From CAZPRW01 sp964577805 (GTDB taxonomy: Bacteria > Verrucomicrobiota > Verrucomicrobiia > Opitutales > JAIRKQ01): a DNA stretch of 64,000 bases. Below the pieces are notes generated by a model. The model was not told the DNA's origin and did no database searches. It saw only the letters and a list, made by a program, of their open reading frames with translations. Shown here piece by piece: positions 52,892 through 60,155 of the stretch. The stretch's first letter is position 1. Every line of letters begins with the position of its first letter. The stretch covers positions 1 to 64,000 of the forward strand of contig CAZOAG010000001.1 of the NCBI GenBank assembly GCA_964577805.1, given 5' to 3'. The position numbers were made by a program, and so were the translations under genes.

Positions 52892-53785
52892 TCAAGCTCG
52901 TGGATGGCAGCCATTATATACAGATTTCATATGAGATGAGTCGATATGCGTATAAATTTGTGTTGTTGAGAGATTTTCATGGCCAAGCAATTCTTGAAGA
53001 AGCCGTAAATCAGCCCCTGCATTTAATAAATGTGTAGCGTATGAATGTCGAATTTTATGGGGAGATAAATCATTTGGCAGGCCTGTTTTTTTTAGGTAAA
53101 ATTTTAATCGATATTGTATGTCACGCGCTGTCAATAATTTGCCATCATGTTCGAATAATTTATTCGATGTAATCTTTGTTAATGCAAGATAGTTTTTTAT
53201 AGCATTGTGTGCAGCGATTGAAAATGGACATAAACGTTCTTTATTACGTTTACCGACTACTTTTAATATATTGTTATCGAAATCGATATCATTAATATTG
53301 ATGTTGCGCAGTTCGCTAATCCGAATTCCAGCGCCGTAAAATAGTTCCAATATCATAGTGTCGCGAATGGCAATCTCATGTGATACTTCATTACGATGGA
53401 ATGCTTGTATTGGCGCTGATAGAACGTTTTTGATTTGCGATATAGTAAATATTTTTGGTAATGTTTTTTCTAATTTTGGTGTGATCAAATCGATTGAAGG
53501 ATCGTTTGAAATGATATTATTGCTCGATAGAAACTGAAAAAATGATCGTATAGCAGATGAATAGGTATGCAACGATGTTCGCCTGTGATTATTCTGTTGT
53601 TCTATGATAAAATCTTGTAGATCGCGATGTGTTATTGCTGTCAAATCGATTTCATGTTCGTGAAATTTCCAACGCAGTAATAATGTCAATGCATTGCGGT
53701 ATGTTGCTATTGTTTGGTAAGAATGACGGCGTTCATTCTGTAAATAATTGAAATATTTATCGAGAATATCGTTATAATCATTCAT
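52892..53785 (-). CDS. xerC: Tyrosine recombinase XerC/XerD
   Basis: 297 residues. An N-terminal SAM-like DNA-binding domain (YFNYLQNERRHSYQTIATYRNALTLLL) is followed by a C-terminal catalytic domain with GAGIRISELRNINI (first Arg), HKIRHSYATHLLNAGADLRL (His-x-x-Arg), LLGHENLSTTQIYTHI (His and catalytic Tyr). It resolves chromosome dimers at dif with its partner. XerC or XerD cannot be told apart with certainty. It could also be a single-Xer system. No dif-like site recognised in the flanks. Confidence 0.9.
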   Translation of the reverse strand: MNDYNDILDKYFNYLQNERRHSYQTIATYRNALTLLLRWKFHEHEIDLTAITHRDLQDFIIEQQNNHRRTSLHTYSSAIRSFFQFLSSNNIISNDPSIDLITPKLEKTLPKIFTISQIKNVLSAPIQAFHRNEVSHEIAIRDTMILELFYGAGIRISELRNININDIDFDNNILKVVGKRNKERLCPFSIAAHNAIKNYLALTKITSNKLFEHDGKLLTARDIQYRLKFYLKKTGLPNDLSPHKIRHSYATHLLNAGADLRLLQELLGHENLSTTQIYTHIDSSHMKSVYNGCHPRA

Positions 53786-53850
53786 GCCATATCATGATGT
53801 AATGTTTATTATTGTGATGCAAGGGATTTGTTTTTAAATACAATGATATT

Positions 53851-54480
53851 GTGGGCATTTGTTGGTCTGTGAGAACAAAATATCGTTTGTGTCGATTTCG
53901 GAAAGTTGCACATGAAATTTACAAGCAATATGATTTTTTCGAGCTCGATGATGATGAGTTTTTGAAACGCTGTTATGTGCTCCAACGATGCGGTGCTGGT
54001 ATTGTTTTGGGACATCCGAAAAATGGATATGATGTTCGTATTGTTGAATTAGAACATTCGCAATGTGGTATTTACGAAAATGTTCCATTGGGGCGTTTTG
54101 GAGAGATTTGTTATAAAAGCGGCAGTAACGTAAAGTTTACGCATACAAAATTATATGGTTTTTGTGATCAACGTGGAAGGATATGGTGTTGTGGCCCCAT
54201 TAGTATGACAGCAATAGTAGACGGGAAGCGATATTTCCCTTATTGCATTGAACCATTGTTTGAACGTATATGGTGGGTGGTTCGTTGTGAGTTTTATCCT
54301 GATATGTCATCTTTTGGACATGATGGGCGAGGGGTAGTAATTACAACTATTCCGGGGTTATTTTGCACGATTCCGTTTTTTAAAAAATATTTCATGCGGC
54401 GGTTACAACGATTCGCTGATAGATTTCCAATTGCGCATGATTTATCGATAGTTATCAATAACAAACAGAGTTGTGGATAA
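53851..54480 (+). CDS. Hypothetical protein, conserved family not recognised
   Basis: 209 residues from GTG 53851 (a second GTG lies at 53869). It has no signal peptide and no membrane segment. There is an N-terminal basic part (WSVRTKYRLCRFRKVAHEIYKQYDFF), a middle with several Cys/Trp (GFCDQRGRIWCCGPISM) and a C-terminal FFKKYFMRRLQRFADRFPIAHDLS. The CxC/WCC residues may bind metal or be incidental. It is convergent with recA and divergent from xerC. No function proposed. Confidence 0.5.
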   Translation: MGICWSVRTKYRLCRFRKVAHEIYKQYDFFELDDDEFLKRCYVLQRCGAGIVLGHPKNGYDVRIVELEHSQCGIYENVPLGRFGEICYKSGSNVKFTHTKLYGFCDQRGRIWCCGPISMTAIVDGKRYFPYCIEPLFERIWWVVRCEFYPDMSSFGHDGRGVVITTIPGLFCTIPFFKKYFMRRLQRFADRFPIAHDLSIVINNKQSCG

Positions 54481-54729
54481 AAGACGAAGAATAATTTTTT
54501 GATTGTTTTTGACGAAATTTTTTAGTGATTTTGACTTCACTGTAGTTTATGGATAAATTCGAATGAGTCATTCTTGCGTCTTTGTGGAATAATTGTACAC
54601 GGAAGACTATTTTTAAATGACAAAATTTTTACGAGAATAAATGTTCCCAACAGATTTTACAGTACAAGCATGAACAAATGATTCCACTATAATTCGAAAC
54701 ATGTGGAAATTATACGCGATAAGATCGTT

Positions 54730-55812
54730 TTATTGCGAAATTATTTGGTCAGATGTTGTTTGTTGAGATTGTTCTTCATCAACACTTTCAGCCAATACTG
54801 TTCCGCCTGATACATGAACGATCTTTTTGATTTCATCTTCTAATGCTTTTTCTACATCAGGATTATTTTTTAAATATTGTTTTGCGGCTTCTCGCCCTTG
54901 TCCGATCAATTTGCCGTTATGTGCTATCCACGCACCTTTTTTTTCTAGTATTTTATGCTCAAGTCCGATGTCGATAATTGATCCTGTGCGAGATATTCCC
55001 TCATTAAACATAATATCGAATTCGCATTCAGTAAATGGAGCAGCCACTTTGTTTTTTACAATCTTTACTCGTGTGCGGTTACCACTTACTCTGCCAGAAT
55101 TTTCTTTGATTTGGTTGATTCGTCGAATGTCCATTCTTACAGACGAAAAGAACTTCAGTGCACGTCCACCAGGTGTAGTTTCAGGATTTCCGAACATTAC
55201 ACCGATTTTTTCTCTTATTTGATTAGTAAAAATACATATACATTTGGATTTGCTGATGGCGGATGTCAACCTGCGCATGGCCTGGCTCATCATTCGTGCT
55301 TGTGCGCCGACAGTAACATCTCCTACCTGTCCATCGAGTTCCGCTTTTGAAACAAGCGCTGCAACAGAATCCACAACAATGACATCGATTGCGCCTGATC
55401 GTATTAATGTTTCTGTAATGTTTAACGCATCTTCCCCATTTTCCGGTTGTGCCACGATTAAACTGTTTAAATCAACACCGACTACTTTAGCATATCGTGG
55501 ATCAAGGGCATGTTCAACATCGATAAAAACAGCATTGCCTCCTTGCCTTTGTGCCTCTGCAATAACACTAAGACAGAATGTAGTTTTTCCAGATGATTCT
55601 GGGCCAAAGATTTCACATATTCTTCCGCGAGGAAGACCGCCAACACCGAGTGCAAGGTCCAGTGCTAGTGAGCCAGTTGAAATGACAGAAATATCCATTT
55701 TCTTGGTATCTCCGAGTTTCATAATAGATCCTTCACCAAATTGTTTATTTATGGCTGCCATTGCTAGATCTATTGTTTGAGCGTCTTTTTGCGAGCTGGC
55801 TTCTTGCTTCAT
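54730..55812 (-). CDS. recA: Recombinase RecA
   Basis: About 360 residues. Landmarks are the N-terminal [15 protein letters not shown], Walker [42 protein letters not shown] (with the L1 region [13 protein letters not shown]), [28 protein letters not shown] (L2) and [19 protein letters not shown]. Full-length and conserved. The first in-frame ATG of the family is at 55812; an upstream GTG at 55824 is the frame-open start. No SOS box recognised upstream. Confidence 0.97.
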   Translation of the reverse strand: MKQEASSQKDAQTIDLAMAAINKQFGEGSIMKLGDTKKMDISVISTGSLALDLALGVGGLPRGRICEIFGPESSGKTTFCLSVIAEAQRQGGNAVFIDVEHALDPRYAKVVGVDLNSLIVAQPENGEDALNITETLIRSGAIDVIVVDSVAALVSKAELDGQVGDVTVGAQARMMSQAMRRLTSAISKSKCICIFTNQIREKIGVMFGNPETTPGGRALKFFSSVRMDIRRINQIKENSGRVSGNRTRVKIVKNKVAAPFTECEFDIMFNEGISRTGSIIDIGLEHKILEKKGAWIAHNGKLIGQGREAAKQYLKNNPDVEKALEDEIKKIVHVSGGTVLAESVDEEQSQQTTSDQIISQ

Positions 55813-55903
55813 GACTGACAACACATAATAGAGGTTGTTTAATAATCAAGCATGATTTTTTCTGGAGATTTTTTGTAAAATGACCTATATGTGATAGGTA
55901 ATA

Positions 55904-56302
55904 ATGAAATGTTCATGCAATAAAGATGCAATAGGTAAGTTGATTATTCGCGCTGTTTTAGGAGTATTATTTGCTGCGAAGGGTATAAAGTTTTTTGTTG
56001 GAGGAAAGACTGCATTAATCGCTTTTGGAAAAATTTTAAGCACAATAGGAATCACATTTTGGCCATTGTATTTTGGATGGGTATTGGCGTGTGTTTGCGT
56101 GGTTTGCGGAATGACATTATTGTTGGGTGTGTTTTTTAAAACAACAACATTTTTATTAGGGACGATATTGTTGTTAGATACGATATGCAAATATTATATG
56201 GGATATCGTGTGTTCGACGCTGTTGCGTATTCTGCAATGATTGTTGCTGTGATGTATGGAATGATGTTCGTTGGGGCTGGGGAATACGCTGTTCAAAAAT
56301 GA
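55904..56302 (+). CDS. DoxX-like membrane protein
   Basis: 132 residues, four hydrophobic helices. The start IGKLIIRAVLGVLFAAKGIKFFVGG fits the DoxX/SURF4-type family pattern (R-x-x-x-G-x-x-F-x-x-x-G-x-x-K). A short basic N terminus contains CSCNKD. The start has AGGTAATA upstream. Function unknown in this context; relatives are tied to thiosulphate/quinone or redox metabolism. It is divergent from recA. Confidence 0.6.
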   Translation: MKCSCNKDAIGKLIIRAVLGVLFAAKGIKFFVGGKTALIAFGKILSTIGITFWPLYFGWVLACVCVVCGMTLLLGVFFKTTTFLLGTILLLDTICKYYMGYRVFDAVAYSAMIVAVMYGMMFVGAGEYAVQK

Positions 56303-56345
56303 ATATTGGTCTTGATTGTAAAATAAATCAGATAGGATAGGTAGC

Positions 56346-56615
56346 ATGGCTGAAATGATTGTCCGGATTGTGATGTTTCTTTTGGTATTGTCTGTCTGTG
56401 GTGGCATTATTGTTATGCTATCTCGTCGCGGACGGTTTTCTTTTGGAAATATTGTGCCCGATAAAGATAATATTCGCGTTGTTTCTACACGTAATTTGGG
56501 CGGAGGAAAAATGTTGGTAGCAGTTGAGCATATGGGGACGCATTTTTTATTAGTTGTCACGCCAGAAGATATTAAAAAATTGTCGGAATGGCCAGTTGTT
56601 GCTGTAGAAGAGTAG
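56346..56615 (+). CDS. FliO/MopB-like T3SS assembly protein
   Basis: 89 residues. One N-terminal membrane helix (VMFLLVLSVCGGIIVML) is followed by a compact domain VVSTRNLGGGKMLVAVEHMGTHFLLVVTPEDIKKL, matching the FliO/MopB family (xLGxxxxxxxVExxGxxxxVGVT). FliO is the chaperone-like factor for FliP (SctR) assembly. With SctR at 46601 it supports a complete export gate, although the two are about 9 kb apart. AGGATAGGTAGC gives a strong Shine-Dalgarno. A FliO homologue in a nonflagellar T3SS is unusual, so a flagellar-type origin needs consideration. Confidence 0.65.
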   Translation: MAEMIVRIVMFLLVLSVCGGIIVMLSRRGRFSFGNIVPDKDNIRVVSTRNLGGGKMLVAVEHMGTHFLLVVTPEDIKKLSEWPVVAVEE

Positions 56616-56764
56616 AGTTGTTTTTGCATATTTTTGATATATGCAATTTAGAGTTAGCTTGTGACATCTGTTGATTGTTATTGTTTAATATGCCATTTAA
56701 TTGACAAGATGATGTCTTGATTTGTCAGTTGACATTGTTTTGTAAAATCTTCATGGTGAGACAT

Positions 56765-57550
56765 ATGGACATCATAGATAGTCATTGCCATTTGGATGAT
56801 TTTTATGCTGATGGTACGATATCGGATGTTATGTCGCGTGCGCGTGCTGCACAAGTAAGGAGATTTATTGCTGTTGGAACGTGTTATGCAGATTGGCAGT
56901 TTTATTCGAAGTTTGTCAAAGAGAATAATGATATATATTACACAGTAGGATTACATCCATTATATGTTGAGCATAGTAGTGATCTTGAGCATATTGTGGA
57001 TTTTTTGAAGGATGATAAATTAGTTGCTATTGGTGAAATTGGACTAGATTATCATAGGTTGCCAGGTGATGTTGATGAAAAAGAACGTGAAATTGAAGCA
57101 CAAAAAGCGATGTTTATGCAACAATTAATGATTGCAAAAGAACATGATTTGCCAGTTGTGATTCATTCTCGTGATGCATTTGATGATACAATAGATTTAT
57201 TGAAATTTTCAGGCATTTCTTCTGATAAAATTAATATTCATTGTTATGATTATGGCCTGCAAGAAATGAGGCAATTAATGGATTTTGGTTGTTATGTATC
57301 ATTTTCAGGGATATTAACATATAAAGGATCATTGGCAGAGCCGTTTAAAATTGTTCGTAACGATAGATTAATGATAGAAACAGACTGTCCATTTTTAACG
57401 CCTGTTCCGTATAGAAAAAAACGTAATGAACCTGCATTCCTTCGAGAAACTGCTATCTTTGGTGCAAATTTATTGAATTGTCGCGAGCAAGATTTTTGTC
57501 GCTTGACTTATGATAACACGGGACGATTCTTCGGATTGAACAATGTTTAG
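56765..57550 (+). CDS. tatD: TatD family metal-dependent hydrolase
   Basis: About 262 residues from ATG 56765. Metal-site motifs are IDSHCHLDDF (HxH), AIGEIGLDYHR (Glu), VIHSRDAFDDTI (His), INIHCYDYG (His) and MIETDCPFLTP (Asp). This is the complete TatD TIM-barrel signature. TatD is a 3'-5' exonuclease or deoxyribonuclease. The frame-open start at 56717 is upstream, but the family starts at the chosen ATG. It is followed directly by rpoN, 2 bases later, from a GTG. Confidence 0.92.
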   Translation: MDIIDSHCHLDDFYADGTISDVMSRARAAQVRRFIAVGTCYADWQFYSKFVKENNDIYYTVGLHPLYVEHSSDLEHIVDFLKDDKLVAIGEIGLDYHRLPGDVDEKEREIEAQKAMFMQQLMIAKEHDLPVVIHSRDAFDDTIDLLKFSGISSDKINIHCYDYGLQEMRQLMDFGCYVSFSGILTYKGSLAEPFKIVRNDRLMIETDCPFLTPVPYRKKRNEPAFLRETAIFGANLLNCREQDFCRLTYDNTGRFFGLNNV

Positions 57551-57552
57551 TA

Positions 57553-58830
57553 GTGGAAAATAAATTAGTACACGAGCAAAAACAAATACAGAAATTGTCT
57601 CAATCTATGAGGCAATCGTTGGATGTTTTGCAGATGTCGACAAAGGACCTTTATGCATGGGTATCACGAGAATGTGTAAAAAATCCAACTATTGAAATGC
57701 AGGATGTTGCGCGTAAGGTGTGTTTCAAAAATGATTCTGATGACCATCAGGCAATGATGGAAAATATAGCCGAACGTCGGTCATTACAGGATCATTTGTT
57801 GAGTCAAGTTCCAGATTGGACGCAGGAAAGAAAGGATTCGTTACTATTATTGTTATCATGTTTAAATGATCGTGGATTTCTTGATCGCGATATGGTTGAT
57901 GTGTCGAAAATATTAAATATGTCATTAGACGATGCTATGTTATTGCGAAATGATTTGATGTACCTTGATCCATGTGGGATAGGGGCAATGTCATTAAAGG
58001 AATGTTTGTGTGTGCAACTATGTGATATGGATGATGGTGGAGATGAAATCGCATTAGCAAAAAAGATATTAGAGAAATACTTTGATGTTTTGCAGTCAGG
58101 TAATATCGATGTGTTGGTCAGTAAATTAGGAGTGTCTCGTGACGATATTTTGCAGTCAGGAAGGCGTATTATGCGCATGCGATTTTCGCCTATTTCAGGG
58201 TTTGTTAACGATGCAATTGTTGTTGCTGCTGATATTCGTATTTGCAAACGTGATGGAGAATGGGAGATAATATTTAACGATGATTCATTGCCGAATATTC
58301 GTTATACTCAATTATATCGTGAAGCGGCTGTTCATGGTAATGGCTATACTTCCGCTGATTGGAAATATATAAAACAACAGGCAAACAATGGTCGTAAGTT
58401 GGGCGAGTCATTGGTGAAACGCCGTGAAACGTTATTGGAGATCAGTAAAATAATTCTTGATCGTCAAATCGATTTTTTTGAACACGGAAAAACTTTTTTA
58501 CATTCTTTGCGATTAAAAGATGTAGCCAAGGTGCTTGGTTTGAATATTTCTACGATATGTCGTGCTGTACAAAATAAATATGTAAATACTCCACATGGAA
58601 CATATCCAATGTCATATTTTTTTGATTATGGAAACGATAACATGGGGACATTTTCACAATCTGCTATAATGCAACGCATTCGTGATATTATCGATGGAAA
58701 AGGCGATCGGTTGTCAGATCGAGGAATTTCTGAGGCTCTAAAATGCGATGGTATTATAATTTCACGTCGTACTGTAGCAAAATATCGGCAAAGCATGGGT
58801 GTCCCGTCATTGCGTAGGCGAATAAAATGA
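57553..58830 (+). CDS. rpoN: RNA polymerase sigma-54 factor RpoN
   Basis: 425 residues from GTG. The N-terminal region I (LSQSMRQSLDVLQMSTKDLYAWVSREC), the central core-binding region and the C-terminal RpoN box SRRTVAKYRQ with a preceding HTH (LRLKDVAKVLGLNISTICRAVQNKY) are present. It directs activator-dependent transcription at -24/-12 promoters. In PVC bacteria it often accompanies T3SS and late or surface genes. No enhancer-binding activator gene is in the window. Confidence 0.95.
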   Translation: MENKLVHEQKQIQKLSQSMRQSLDVLQMSTKDLYAWVSRECVKNPTIEMQDVARKVCFKNDSDDHQAMMENIAERRSLQDHLLSQVPDWTQERKDSLLLLLSCLNDRGFLDRDMVDVSKILNMSLDDAMLLRNDLMYLDPCGIGAMSLKECLCVQLCDMDDGGDEIALAKKILEKYFDVLQSGNIDVLVSKLGVSRDDILQSGRRIMRMRFSPISGFVNDAIVVAADIRICKRDGEWEIIFNDDSLPNIRYTQLYREAAVHGNGYTSADWKYIKQQANNGRKLGESLVKRRETLLEISKIILDRQIDFFEHGKTFLHSLRLKDVAKVLGLNISTICRAVQNKYVNTPHGTYPMSYFFDYGNDNMGTFSQSAIMQRIRDIIDGKGDRLSDRGISEALKCDGIIISRRTVAKYRQSMGVPSLRRRIK

Positions 58831-58921
58831 TTGATTAAGTTATTTTTAATATAAATGTACCTGTATTTACATTTTTTATCTCGACATTTTTTTTTATAAA
58901 TTGAGTATGTGGAAACTGTCT

Positions 58922-59011
58922 GGAGAGATGGCAGAGTGGTTGATTGCGTCGGTCTTGAAAACCGAAGTGCCGGTGACGGTACCGTGGGTTCGAATCCCTC
59001 TCTCTCCGCCA
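58922..59011 (+). tRNA. tRNA-Ser (anticodon UGA)
   Basis: Plus-strand class II tRNA with a long variable arm: acceptor GGAGAGA/TCTCTCC, D arm GGCAGAGTGGTTGATTGC, anticodon stem TCGGT/ACCGA around loop CTTGAAA (anticodon TGA), variable arm GTGCCGGTGACGGTAC, T arm GGGTTCGAATCCC and encoded CCA. It reads UCA and UCG. Confidence 0.95.
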
Positions 59012-59060
59012 TATAAAATTTCTTGATTTTCTGCGCTGTCTTTATCATTATTGCCATTTA

Positions 59061-59996
59061 ATGGCAGGTTCTCATTATGTTACTTCGGATTGGTTGGCGA
59101 AAGAGTTGTGCGATATTCATTTTTTGTTAGGCAGGTTGTTCGATGTTGACATTGAGGTCTCTGATGAATTTTACGTGTTGTGTGATGATGAGAATGTTGC
59201 TCTGAGTCGAGTCATTGAGTGCTCGCGTAGTGGTGAAATTACAGCGGATGACATTGTATCTATTGCCAATATTTTTTGTGAAAATGGGTGCCGGTTTGAG
59301 AAATATCGTTTGGAGCCAGATATTATCTATGATAAATCCAGTGGCGATATTTTGTATATGTCACCGTTGCCAGATGAGTTATCAGTATTAATGGATAGAT
59401 TTGTTAATGAATTGCATAATTGTGATCCTTCTGTAGTACGAGCGGCAGACTGTTGTTGTCAATTAATGACATATTGGGCGTTTGGAGAGTATACATTTTC
59501 TGTAGGAGTTTGTGTGGCTTTGATGATATTGTCTAAGACAGGATTTAAAGATTTGATGTTGCGTGCCATTTTTGGGCGATTGATTGCTAATAAAGAGCGG
59601 TTGTTATCGTGTTTTTTTGAATTGGGTTCGGAAAATTACTATGATGGACGATGTGATGTTGATATTTCAAAATTTATCATATTGTTTTGCGAAATTATTC
59701 ATGATGCGTTGAGTAACGATATAAAATTGGCAAATAACAGTGATATTCAAGTTATTTCTGATGAGAAACAGTTGTTAATGATGGAGTTGCCAGAGGAACA
59801 ATGTAAGATTATCGATAGATTTCGTAAAAAACGTACAATAACTTCTTCCGACATAGAAGAAATTTTAAATGTGTCTAATCGGCAGGCGCGTTCATTATGT
59901 TCTCGATGGATGGCATCAGGATTTTTATCGATACAAGATTCTTCTAAACGAGCGCGCAGGTATGCAATAGGGAGGGCATTCATAAAGTATTTATAG
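59061..59996 (+). CDS. Degenerate Fic-fold protein with C-terminal winged helix
   Basis: 311 residues. The N-terminal part follows the Fic helical pattern: GEITADDIVSIANIFCENG, the yR segment FEKYRLEPDIIY, SPLPDELSVLMDRFVNELHN and SVVRAADCCCQLMTYWAF. Where active Fic proteins have HPFxDGNGR, this one reads WAFGEYTFS, so catalytic His, Asn and Arg are missing and AMPylation is not expected. The C terminus (EEQCKIIDRFRKKRTITSSDIEEILNVSNRQARSLCSRW) is a winged HTH, so it may be a DNA-binding regulator, as in some Fic-HTH proteins. Fold assignment is by pattern; the wHTH is more secure than the Fic part. Confidence 0.5.
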   Translation: MAGSHYVTSDWLAKELCDIHFLLGRLFDVDIEVSDEFYVLCDDENVALSRVIECSRSGEITADDIVSIANIFCENGCRFEKYRLEPDIIYDKSSGDILYMSPLPDELSVLMDRFVNELHNCDPSVVRAADCCCQLMTYWAFGEYTFSVGVCVALMILSKTGFKDLMLRAIFGRLIANKERLLSCFFELGSENYYDGRCDVDISKFIILFCEIIHDALSNDIKLANNSDIQVISDEKQLLMMELPEEQCKIIDRFRKKRTITSSDIEEILNVSNRQARSLCSRWMASGFLSIQDSSKRARRYAIGRAFIKYL

Positions 59997-60155
59997 TGAT
60001 GACATATCGAGCGATGTGTTAAAAAATGTATTAAAATTTTGTGTCATAAAATTTTTGTACTGTTATTTTTTGTTGAAAACTGATTATTGAAACAATATAA
60101 GGTCGACGATATTGTGTTTTATGTTTAATTCTCGAAAATAGATAGAGATAAAAAG

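Noticed and set aside
56701..56750. Two TTGACA hexamers upstream of tatD as a promoter
   Set aside because: Neither has a TATAAT-like hexamer at 16-18 bp, so a promoter is not called.
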